Origin: Algoriphagus iocasae
GTDB lineage: Bacteria > Bacteroidota > Bacteroidia > Cytophagales > Cyclobacteriaceae
DNA length: 64,000 nucleotides
Direction: 5' to 3'
NCBI RefSeq assembly: GCF_014206875.1
Contig: NZ_JACIJO010000002.1
Span: forward strand, 1,168,006 to 1,232,005
The position numbers and the translations under genes were made by a program. The notes below the pieces were generated by a model. That model searched no databases. It saw only the letters and a program-made list of their open reading frames with translations, and had not been told where the DNA came from. How positions within the stretch are numbered: position 1 is the stretch's first letter; each line of letters begins with the position of its first letter. Below, one piece after another: positions 1 to 8,438 of this stretch.

Positions 1-160
1 CAGAGGTTAAAGTTTTTGGGATTAATTCAGCAATAATCAGCGTCTTTTTCTGCGAATTTCAGCGGGAAATATATTGTGCTAAAACGCCCGCAGATTTCGG
101 GTGATATAAATCGCAAATGTTCGCAGATTTAAAGAGGTTGAGGTAATTTCAGTGGGGAGA
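1..160. repeat. Intergenic repeat unit, copy 1
   Basis: Non-coding AT-rich unit built from the words AATCAGCG, TCTGCGAA, GCGGGAA, CCCGCAGATTT and TTCGCAGATTT. The same words recur in the same order at about 640-790, 885-1000 and 1005-1078. GCGGGA/TCCCGC and TCTGCGA/TCGCAGA pair within a unit, so each copy could fold into a hairpin. The copies surround the GxxExxY gene. The unit may begin left of the window. Confidence 0.75.
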
Positions 161-538
161 TTAAAGTTTATTCACTTTTCTAATAATTCCATCCTTGATA
201 TCCACAGTGTTAAAATTGACTAAAATGCCCAATTTTAGCCCGGACAGCTTTAAATAAGTTAGAACTTGTTTGTGGTGAACATCCATTAAATTTTCAACAG
301 ATTTAATTTCGATTATTACTTTTTCTTCCACAATCAGATCGATTCTGTAGCCGACTTCCATTTTAATATTATCATAAACTAATGGCAGTCCAACCTGTCT
401 TCTTACAATCAAATTATCTTTCAATAATTCATGAGCCAAAGCGACTTCATAAGTAGACTCTAAGAGACCAGGCCCCAAAGAATTGTAAACTTTAAAAATT
501 GCACCTCTAATTTTGTATGAAATCTCATTTTCAATCAT
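161..538 (-). CDS. GxxExxY family protein (RecB-like PD-(D/E)xK fold)
   Basis: A 125-residue protein with the family signature G24-x-x-E27-x-x-Y30 and, downstream, D67, E77-x-K79 and Q91-x-x-x-Y95. These match the D...ExK...QxxxY pattern of RecB/Cas4-like PD-(D/E)xK nucleases. Members of this family are common in Bacteroidota; their role is unknown and many are presumed nucleases or nuclease relatives. No partner gene is adjacent. The gene lies alone inside a block of intergenic repeats with copies on both sides, a setting that suggests a gene-plus-repeat unit that may have moved together (inference). Start is an ATG on the minus strand at 538. Function beyond the fold is not established. Confidence 0.88.
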   Translation of the reverse strand: MIENEISYKIRGAIFKVYNSLGPGLLESTYEVALAHELLKDNLIVRRQVGLPLVYDNIKMEVGYRIDLIVEEKVIIEIKSVENLMDVHHKQVLTYLKLSGLKLGILVNFNTVDIKDGIIRKVNKL

Positions 539-540
539 GA

Positions 541-1078
541 CACAGATAAAAAATTAAATCTAATTTAACGAAAAACTTAAATATAAGCTTTTACATTTTA
601 GATTTTTCCGTGCAGATCTTTAGGAATAATTATCGAAGATTTTCAAAGATGTTAAAGTTCTTTTGGATTAAATCAGCGATAATCAGCGTCTTTTTCTGCG
701 AATATCGGCGGGAAAATAATTTTTCTTTAACTCCCGCAGATTTCCGGGGATAATTATCGCAGATGTTCGCAGATTTAAAGAGGGTTGTGGAATTCAGTTT
801 TTATCAGCCTCTTTTTATAGGTAAATCATTGGGAAGCTGTATTTTTTTTCCTTCAGATTCACGCGGATAGCTTGCGTAGATGTTCGAAGCTTTTTTTTTA
901 AAAATCAGCGTTTATCAGCGTCTTTTTTCTGCGAATATCGGCGGGAAAATAATTTTTCTTTAACTCCCGCAGATTTCCGGGGAAAATTATTGCAGATGTT
1001 CGTAGAGGTAAAAGTTTTTGGGGTTAATTCAGCGATATTCAGCGGCTTTTTCTGCGATTATCAGCGGGAACATAATTT
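541..1078. repeat. Intergenic repeats, copies 2-4
   Basis: No convincing gene. Copies 2 (about 640-790) and 3 (about 885-1000) share a 56-bp identical stretch (695-750 equals 928-983); copy 4 (about 1005-1078) is partial. Each unit has GCGGGA...TCCCGC pairing. An ORF reading rightward from 1018 only crosses this repeat and the antisense of the next gene. Confidence 0.75.
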
Positions 1079-1327
1079 TTAAGCCAGTTTTATTTGATCC
1101 AGGTAAAATTTCATCCGAGAATGATCACGCGGTAAAAAATCAATTTTGTCAATTTTATCCTGTTTATGATTGTAAAAAACTTCTACGTATTCATTATCGA
1201 GTAAGTATAAGTTCACTTTATGCTTATAATATCGGATGGCCACGACAAATGTGCCCTCTGTATATAAGGTGATAATTTTTTTATGAAAAGGGAGGTTGGT
1301 GAATTCTTCTCTGCTCATATCCTTCAA
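1079..1327 (-). CDS. Small hypothetical protein
   Basis: An 82-residue ORF with no signal peptide or membrane segment. It is rich in K, D, Y and F and alternates beta-like strands (TFVVAIRYYKHKVNLYLL, EYVEVFYN), so a small beta-rich fold is plausible. I do not recognise a family. It is divergent from the NlpC/P60 gene to its right and ends against the repeat block on its left. Coding status rests on ORF length and amino-acid composition; the competing plus-strand reading is poorer. Confidence 0.6.
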   Translation of the reverse strand: MKDMSREEFTNLPFHKKIITLYTEGTFVVAIRYYKHKVNLYLLDNEYVEVFYNHKQDKIDKIDFLPRDHSRMKFYLDQIKLA

Positions 1328-1424
1328 TCAATCTACGAATATAACGAAATGAAAGACCTTTATTGATAAGTTAGGGTTGATTCCTGCCGTTAAGTATCTT
1401 ATAATTGAAAGAGCAAAAACGAGA

Positions 1425-1904
1425 ATGACAGTTAGAAAATTCCCACACCTACTTTTATGGATTCCTATTGTGGCTTTGGTCGCCTTTTCCTGTGCCTCCA
1501 GAAAGAAAGCTTCTTCTGACCCTTTTGATGTGGTTATTTCCACTGCTCGAAGTTACACAGGCACACCTTATAAATATGGTGGCACTACCCGTGCAGGAAT
1601 GGACTGCAGTGCTTTGGTTTTTCACTCTTACTATTCAGTGGGAATCAATATGCCAAGGATTTCTGCTGACCAAAGCAAAGTTGGCAAAAAGGTAAATGTC
1701 AGAGATCTACAAAGAGGGGATGTGTTGTTTTTTGCTACAGGGAAAAGAAAAAATCAAGTTACGCATTCCGGAATTGTGACGGAAGTGGCTAAAAATGACG
1801 TCCGATTTATCCATTCTTCCACTTCTTTGGGGGTTTCAGAGGATTATCTGAGTAATCGCTACTGGTCCAAAGTCTTTTTGTTTGGGAGACGAGTAATGGA
1901 ATAA
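1425..1904 (+). CDS. NlpC/P60 family cell-wall peptidase lipoprotein
   Basis: A 159-residue lipoprotein. The ATG at 1425 gives a clean type II signal peptide with lipobox F-S-C23, which is why it is preferred to the upstream in-frame ATG at 1377. The mature part is an NlpC/P60 domain with catalytic Cys61 (in MDCSAL), His114 (in THSG) and third polar residue His130 (in FIHSS). These enzymes cleave gamma-D-Glu-diaminopimelate bonds in peptidoglycan; here the enzyme would be lipid-anchored in the envelope. It has no SH3 or LysM domain, so it is a minimal Spr-like hydrolase. It is monocistronic, upstream of atpD. Confidence 0.92.
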   Translation: MTVRKFPHLLLWIPIVALVAFSCASRKKASSDPFDVVISTARSYTGTPYKYGGTTRAGMDCSALVFHSYYSVGINMPRISADQSKVGKKVNVRDLQRGDVLFFATGKRKNQVTHSGIVTEVAKNDVRFIHSSTSLGVSEDYLSNRYWSKVFLFGRRVME

Positions 1905-1982
1905 TTTTTTTGGCAAAAAGGGGATTTTGAGAAGATTGATCATCAATTCGTTAAGAAGGTTCGGATTATTTTCCAAATATCC

Positions 1983-3561
<1,579 letters not shown>

Positions 3562-3623
3562 ATAGAAAATAGAGCTGCGGTTAAGGATTCTTGGTCGCTT
3601 GCTTTTATATAAATCCGAATCAG

Positions 3624-3869
3624 ATGCATTTAGAAATCGTCACACCGGACAAAAAAGTATTTCAGGGTGAAGTGACCGAGGCCAGTTTCCCAGGTGCCGG
3701 AGGTGCATTTCAGGTGCTGAATAATCACGCTCCGATCGTTTCAGCTTTGGCAAAAGGAACCGTTTCCTTTACCACAGCGGAAGGAAAGCAATCCATGATC
3801 GTGGATGGCGGAGTAGTAGAAGTAAAAGACAATGTAATTGTATTGCTAGCTGAGAAAGTAGTTGCTTAA
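3624..3869 (+). CDS. atpC: F-type ATP synthase subunit epsilon, short form
   Basis: An 81-residue epsilon subunit starting at the ATG of MHLEIVTPDKKVF; the longer in-frame TTG start at 3591 adds residues foreign to the family. Only the N-terminal beta-sandwich domain is present, with the conserved FPGAGGAFQVLNNHAP segment. The C-terminal helical hairpin that inhibits hydrolysis in E. coli is absent, which is common in this phylum. It lies 62 bp after atpD, in the same operon, with a strong terminator 17 bp after its stop. A diverged copy of its last ~20 codons plus terminator occurs at 5575-5683. Confidence 0.95.
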   Translation: MHLEIVTPDKKVFQGEVTEASFPGAGGAFQVLNNHAPIVSALAKGTVSFTTAEGKQSMIVDGGVVEVKDNVIVLLAEKVVA

Positions 3870-3886
3870 GTAATTTATCAATCTAT

Positions 3887-3922
3887 AAAAAAGGTCTTCT
3901 ATGTAAATGGGAGACCTTTTTT
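3887..3922 (+). terminator. atpDC terminator
   Basis: Stem AAAAAAGGTCT / AGACCTTTTTT around a 14-nt loop, closing the atpD-atpC operon. Confidence 0.85.
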
Positions 3923-3924
3923 GG

Positions 3925-4175
3925 TTTTTATTGGGGGCAAAGGCTGGCACTTTTTCAATTCGGAAAAAGTTCCTTAATCTTCAAAGCAACACTTGGCTTG
4001 GGTTTTTCAAAATACAATTTATCTATATTAAAATGCGCTTTTAGTTTACGGCCGATTTCGACACGAATTTTAGTTTTACTAACGGTAATATAGTTATTTG
4101 AGAGGATTTATTTTATAGTTTGGGGGGGGGTAGTTTTGAATAACTAATTTAATTTTTAACCATTTAACACTTTAA
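3925..4175. other. Intergenic region with a 9-G tract
   Basis: No gene seen. It contains a run of nine G at 4122-4130, about 45 bp before the peptide gene at 4176. The rest is AT-rich without a clear promoter match. Confidence 0.5.
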
Positions 4176-4394
4176 ATTAGGTCTAAATTATTTAAGAATC
4201 CATTAACCTATGGGTTATTGGTTGGGGCAGGAATAATGCTTGGATCCGCATTTGTAAGCCTGCCAAATGCCAAAGCAGAAGTGACAATTATGGCTGACTG
4301 CTGTCAGGAACCTGATGACAGTTGTAATGATCGTTTTGGATGGAAGTATGCTGATTCAAGACCGGGGTCAGTTTGTGGGCCTGTGGAGAGTTAA
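4176..4394 (+). CDS. Secreted cysteine-containing peptide, NVEALA-like, AUU start or start-codon mutant
   Basis: A 72-codon reading frame opened by a TAA at 4173 and by ATT at 4176. Residues 2-34 form a textbook signal peptide (basic RSKLFK start, then a hydrophobic core with GLLVGAGIMLG, ending in NAKA). The remaining acidic piece carries four cysteines in C-C-x8-C-x18-C spacing. There is no ATG, GTG or TTG before codon 15, so translation must use AUU or the start has been lost. Small secreted peptides of the NVEALA type commonly sit beside beta-propeller lipoproteins in Bacteroidota (family knowledge), and such a lipoprotein gene follows 78 bp downstream. Function of these peptides is not established. 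Confidence 0.6.
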   Translation: MRSKLFKNPLTYGLLVGAGIMLGSAFVSLPNAKAEVTIMADCCQEPDDSCNDRFGWKYADSRPGSVCGPVES

Positions 4395-4472
4395 GAATCA
4401 ACCTTAACAATTAATTTAGCGGGAGATTTATCTTCCGCTATTTTGTTCTATTTAACCAGCTAGTATTACCTC

Positions 4473-5546
4473 ATGTCGAAAACCATTTTTCTATTATTGC
4501 TCATTGGGCTATTTCAGTGTACTACCAAGACTGATTCCGAATCCAGGTCAGGGGAGACTTGGGTAAGGATCCAGGAGGACGATCTCCCTGAGGAAGAATT
4601 GTTGACCGGTACACCTTTTGGGATCCGGAAATTTTATAAGGTGAGGAAACCATTTTTGGTAGATGGTTATTTGATCGTTTCCGATAAGGCGATGGATCCT
4701 CCGCTTCATGTAATTGATGTGAAAGAGAAAAAATGGCTATATGGTTTGGGAGTGGAGGGCTATGGACCCGGAGAGATATCCTATATCTGGACAATGGATT
4801 ACAGTACTAGCCCTGGCAGATTTTGGGCCTATAATTTTGACAAGGTTTTCTCCGAGTTTACTTTGGAGGATAGTACGGCGAAACTTGCGCAGAAGCAGCT
4901 AAGACAGCGTAATCCTGAGTTTATAATGGCGACGGATATTGTTTGGTTGACGGATAGTACATTAATGACTTTACGGGTTTCTGGCGAAAATAAATTCGTG
5001 GAATACAGTGATACCGGAGAAGTTCTTGTCGGCTATGGAAGTTGGAAGGGAATGCTTCCGGGAGATCCACCATTCAATGTCGCAAAAGCTGCTTTTGCTA
5101 TGCATTTTGCATCAAACCAGAGTAAGACAAAATTTGGATTTTTTTCAATGGACAGAGATCATTTTGAGATTTTGGATTACCCAAGTAAAGAGATTTTGGT
5201 AGTAGAGGGCCCGTATTTCGAAGTTCCCTCTTATGAAGTAGCCTATAGATCCGCTGATGATCCCTACTACTATATGAATGACCCCGAAGCTGTTCGGACT
5301 TATCAGGATTTTTTCATGGGTGAGGAGCATATCTATATGTTGTATAATGGAGAGAGAAAATCAAAAATTAGGTCAACTGGTTTGTCAGATAGCCAGATTG
5401 TTTTTCAGTTTGATTATCAAGGTAATTTGCTGAGAAATTTTGAATTGGATACGCCAGTGAGATTCATTACTGTGGATGAAGAGAAGCAGGTCATCTATGC
5501 ATTATCATCCGGAGAAGAAGAGGATATTGTGGAGTTCAAATTTTAA
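4473..5546 (+). CDS. TolB-like/6-bladed beta-propeller lipoprotein
   Basis: A 357-residue lipoprotein with signal peptide and lipobox L-F-Q-C16. Repeating blade-like strands run through the protein, including FLVDGYLIVSDKAMDPPLHVID and a late EEHIYMLYNGERKS segment. This resembles the BF3164/TolB-like and DUF5128 families of 6-bladed propellers. It would be anchored in the outer or inner membrane and face the periplasm or surface. It follows a small secreted peptide gene, the pairing seen for these families. Substrate is unknown. It is immediately followed by a fossil of the atpC 3' end, whose terminator probably now serves this gene. Confidence 0.7.
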   Translation: MSKTIFLLLLIGLFQCTTKTDSESRSGETWVRIQEDDLPEEELLTGTPFGIRKFYKVRKPFLVDGYLIVSDKAMDPPLHVIDVKEKKWLYGLGVEGYGPGEISYIWTMDYSTSPGRFWAYNFDKVFSEFTLEDSTAKLAQKQLRQRNPEFIMATDIVWLTDSTLMTLRVSGENKFVEYSDTGEVLVGYGSWKGMLPGDPPFNVAKAAFAMHFASNQSKTKFGFFSMDRDHFEILDYPSKEILVVEGPYFEVPSYEVAYRSADDPYYYMNDPEAVRTYQDFFMGEEHIYMLYNGERKSKIRSTGLSDSQIVFQFDYQGNLLRNFELDTPVRFITVDEEKQVIYALSSGEEEDIVEFKF

Positions 5547-5572
5547 ACTTCCTAAGAAAAGCTTGTCAGCAC

Positions 5573-5645
5573 ATGAAGTAGAGCTGCAAAATAAAATTGT
5601 ATTGCTAAGGGAGAAAGTAGTCGCTAAAGCAATTCATCCGAATAT
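5573..5645 (+). pseudogene. Fossil copy of the atpC 3' end
   Basis: An untranslated remnant that aligns with the last codons of atpC (3819-3869) and continues through its 3' UTR into the terminator. In the equivalent frame it reads KIVLLREKVVAKAIHPN, against VIVLLAEKVVA-stop in atpC; the stop codon has become AAA. Nucleotide identity looks like roughly 80 percent by eye. It shows the block 3925-5572 is bracketed by direct copies of the atpC tail. Confidence 0.75.
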
Positions 5646-5683
5646 AAAAAAAGGTCTCCTGTGTAAACGGGAGACCTTTTTTT
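5646..5683 (+). terminator. Terminator, second copy of the atpC-type hairpin
   Basis: Stem GGTCTCC/GGAGACC extended by an A-run and a T-run. Same architecture and flanks as 3887-3922, with compensatory changes in the stem (TCT-AGA there, CTCC-GGAG here), so pairing has been kept. Confidence 0.85.
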
Positions 5684-5747
5684 GGTTTTCAATTAGCCAC
5701 AAAGGACACGAAGGAAGCACAAAGAAGTGGTTTGGATAGGGAAAACC

Positions 5748-6881
5748 TTATTCTTTAATAGGCTTTAAGACTGCCCTTTTGATATATTTTTCATCATGCT
5801 TCATTAGGCTGCCTTCGTAGAAATAAAGGGTGTCGTTGACTACTCCAGCAAGCATTCCGATGTCTAAGATATTTCTAGGATTAGAGGTTTCGTACCAGCT
5901 TTCGTTTTGTTTATAATAAACCATCAAATGTGAGAAGGTGGCATATTCCTTCCCTGACTTTTTATTATTCATCCAAGTTTCTATAATTATTGATTCTGAG
6001 TTTTCTCGGATTGAAGTGAATGTATGATTAAAAGGGACAACAATATTATTACTATTGCCTGAAGTAAATATATCATCAAAAGAAATAATGCCTTCTGCAC
6101 TGCTAACGGAATAATCAAAAAATCTACTTTTTGGAATTGGGATTTCTACTGGTTGTTTTTCCAATTCATTAAAATTATAGCGGTAGATTTTCTTTTCATG
6201 CGGAAAACTGAATAGTGCAGTTTTTTTATAAAAAGAGGAGACAAGATAATTTGATGGTTTAAGAGACCCTTCTGCATTCTTTAATTCCTCCGGATATTCC
6301 AAAAAAGAATTCTCTAAAACTTGTCCCTCTTCATCAAAGAAATAGATCAACTTACCACTTTCATTATAGTATTTGGGGTCATAATTGTCATATTCAGAAG
6401 AAGCTAATTCTATTAAAAAACCATTATCTAATTTTTTGAACTTTGAATCAGCGGTTCTGGCCTCTTTCCCTTCAGGAATAGTTAGTCTGATCTTCTTAAT
6501 GAATTCTTGAGTTTCGACATTGAAGATCAAGACTGATTCACTTTTTTTATCCAATAAATAAACGATTGGATAATGTGAAGCATCAAAGTTGGACGGTAGA
6601 AATGAACCTATTGGGTAGTCTCCTGAAGCAATTCTTTTTCTTTGTTTGCCGGATATATGGTAAAACCCAACTGCCGGGGTCCTGACAGAAGAAACCGCAA
6701 TCAAGCTATCAGCCACCATTCCAACTTCAAATTGGCTATTGAGGTGAAAATTTGATTCCTCAATTAGGACGGAATCGACCATCACTAGATTCAATAAGGC
6801 TGGGAACTCATCTTTTTCCACTTTAGCTTGGCAAGCTATTATTGAAAAGAATACCAGAAATACAAAATATCGATTTTTCAT
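5748..6881 (-). CDS. Probable beta-propeller lipoprotein (DUF4221-like)
   Basis: A 377-residue lipoprotein, signal peptide with lipobox I-I-A-C17. The mature protein alternates short strands with repeated phrases describing propeller blades (YPIVYLLDKKSESVLIFN, then LIYFFDEEGQ, then LMVYYKQN), consistent with a 6-bladed propeller of the DUF4221 type. Family assignment is tentative. It is transcribed toward the atpC fossil, convergent with the other propeller gene; the two probably belong to the same accessory block. A short, broken signal-peptide-like ORF lies upstream at 7010-7080. No catalytic residues are evident. Confidence 0.55.
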   Translation of the reverse strand: MKNRYFVFLVFFSIIACQAKVEKDEFPALLNLVMVDSVLIEESNFHLNSQFEVGMVADSLIAVSSVRTPAVGFYHISGKQRKRIASGDYPIGSFLPSNFDASHYPIVYLLDKKSESVLIFNVETQEFIKKIRLTIPEGKEARTADSKFKKLDNGFLIELASSEYDNYDPKYYNESGKLIYFFDEEGQVLENSFLEYPEELKNAEGSLKPSNYLVSSFYKKTALFSFPHEKKIYRYNFNELEKQPVEIPIPKSRFFDYSVSSAEGIISFDDIFTSGNSNNIVVPFNHTFTSIRENSESIIIETWMNNKKSGKEYATFSHLMVYYKQNESWYETSNPRNILDIGMLAGVVNDTLYFYEGSLMKHDEKYIKRAVLKPIKE

Positions 6882-7326
6882 GTTTAGTAATTCAGAAAAT
6901 TCTGCATTGGTTGGAATATCAATTATACCAGATAATTCTGGGTTATTGATTGGCTAAATACTATTCGCATTAGTGAAAAATTATAATTGCCAAAGATGTA
7001 TTGCTGCCTTCACAGGCTCGCCTCAACACTAACCAGGACCATACCTAGTAGGGCCAAGGCTAAAATCATTGTTTTTTCATTTGAAATTAATTTAAAATTA
7101 AAGAACTATTAAAAAGATAGCTTGCGTTAAATCTAGTTGAAAAATTTTAAACTATTTTTATCGACAAATGAAATTCAATTCATTTTGTGATTGACGGTTA
7201 ATTTCAAGGGGGGGGTAAAAATTTAGTTTGAGATGATTTAATATTTGCTTTGATGAAGTTTCGATTGTTTAATTAGTATCTGGTAGAGATATTCAGGATG
7301 AATATAGTTTTATACTATATTCGACT
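6882..7326. other. Intergenic region with peptide remnant and G8 tract
   Basis: Divergent intergenic region between 5748-6881 (minus) and the GH16 gene (plus). It holds a minus-strand signal-peptide-like fragment at 7010-7080 and a run of eight G at 7208-7215. No promoter of the TAnnTTTG type is obvious. Confidence 0.5.
7010..7080 (-). pseudogene. Possible decayed secreted-peptide gene
   Basis: On the minus strand an ATG at 7080 gives only MKKQ before a stop. One frame over, the ATG at 7069 reads MILALALLGMVLVSVEASL and stops. Joined by one frameshift they make a normal signal-peptide start. It sits upstream of a propeller lipoprotein, as the peptide at 4176 does. This may be chance; the region is short. 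Confidence 0.3.
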
Positions 7327-8205
7327 ATGAAATTTCTCCTTTTTCTCCTTCTTATGTCGACAGCTTTTTTTATGAAAAGTGATTCCCAAAAGTCTCATAA
7401 ATCCTTTCATGAGGACTTTTCGAAATCAAAATCGAGATATTTTTACTATGGTTCAACGGGTAGAAAAGCTGATTTTAAGTTTAACATGGGAATAGACTCT
7501 CCCACTGATTCAGAAGAGAAAATCGTTTCCTTTAAGCTGGATCCTTTAGATGAAGCTGGGCCTGGTAAAGGTCCCGAGATTATTTCGAAGAAGTTCACAC
7601 ATTTCGGAACCTATTCAACACGCTTAAAAGTACCAGATGTAAAAGATAAACAACCCAATGTCGGTGCTGTTGTGGGCTACTTTAACTATTATGATGATGA
7701 TAAAAAAGGATTGAGCGAAATCGACTTTGAATGGTTGATTGCAGATCCAAGTATTATTTATATAGGAACTTGGACAGGTGAGCATGGGAAGCTACAGCGC
7801 ATCGGGAGGATAATTAATTTGGCCAAAGGAGAAATCCTTGAGACGATTTCAAAGATCAATTATGATGGGACTCCTACGGCTTTAGAAGGAAGGCAAAATA
7901 TGCCTGAATCAATTCAGGCAATCGAAAATTACGATGCTTCCTCCCAGTTTTATACCTATGGTTTTGACTGGAAAAGTGACCGATTGCGATGGTGGATGAT
8001 CCATCCGGAAACTGCAGATACGGTTACACTTTGGGATTATCAAGGTTCAAAACTTGGGATTCCACAGCATTCTTCAAAATATCGAATGAACTTCTGGCAT
8101 ACCAAAGATTGGGCTGTTGAGGGAAATCCGAATTCATTGGAAAAACCTAACTTTCCATTTGAATTGGAAGTGGACTGGATGGAGTATATGCCAGAAAAGA
8201 ACTAG
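7327..8205 (+). CDS. Secreted glycoside hydrolase family 16-like protein
   Basis: A 292-residue protein with an N-terminal hydrophobic segment (residues 3-16) likely to be a signal peptide. The GH16 catalytic signature E131-I-D133-F-E135 is intact (nucleophile, assisting Asp, acid/base). A jelly-roll layout surrounds it, with aromatic residues such as FYTYGFDWKSDRLRWWMI and FWHTKDWAVE lining a cleft. GH16 enzymes cut beta-1,3 or beta-1,4 glucans and galactans; the exact substrate cannot be read from sequence. The neighbour is a GH29 fucosidase, suggesting work on a fucose-containing or marine polysaccharide, but no SusC/SusD pair is present. Confidence 0.8.
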   Translation: MKFLLFLLLMSTAFFMKSDSQKSHKSFHEDFSKSKSRYFYYGSTGRKADFKFNMGIDSPTDSEEKIVSFKLDPLDEAGPGKGPEIISKKFTHFGTYSTRLKVPDVKDKQPNVGAVVGYFNYYDDDKKGLSEIDFEWLIADPSIIYIGTWTGEHGKLQRIGRIINLAKGEILETISKINYDGTPTALEGRQNMPESIQAIENYDASSQFYTYGFDWKSDRLRWWMIHPETADTVTLWDYQGSKLGIPQHSSKYRMNFWHTKDWAVEGNPNSLEKPNFPFELEVDWMEYMPEKN

Positions 8206-8438
8206 CTAATTCTATAAGTTTGCGAAAAATGAGTCTAGCCAGTTTATAGCTTAAGTCACATAGAAAACCATTGCAGCTGAACGGCATCGATCGGAATAAA
8301 CTTTGATGCCGCTATCAATGTCGAATTTTATAATACATGTCAGTCCGAGCGGAGTCGAGGACCTTTCAATTTTGAAACCCCCGTCAATAAAGTGCTCAGC
8401 CTGACAAATCTGTATTTTTAAAACATCTTTTTTACATA
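8206..8438. repeat. Intergenic region with an interspersed GAGCGGAGTCGA repeat
   Basis: No gene is supported; a 63-residue minus-strand frame here has no family features. GAGCGGAGTCGA at 8347-8358 is a short interspersed word that recurs at 26812-26823 inside the ABC-F gene. Confidence 0.5.

Noticed and set aside
1018..1272. Plus-strand frame of 84 residues
   Set aside because: Crosses repeat copy 4 and the antisense of the 1079-1327 gene; composition unlike a protein.
1328..1543. Minus-strand frame opposite the NlpC/P60 gene
   Set aside because: Antisense to the signal peptide and domain start of a clear lipoprotein gene.
5476..5739. 87-residue plus-strand frame after the propeller gene
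   Set aside because: Reads through the end of that gene, the atpC fossil and the terminator; no start or family support.
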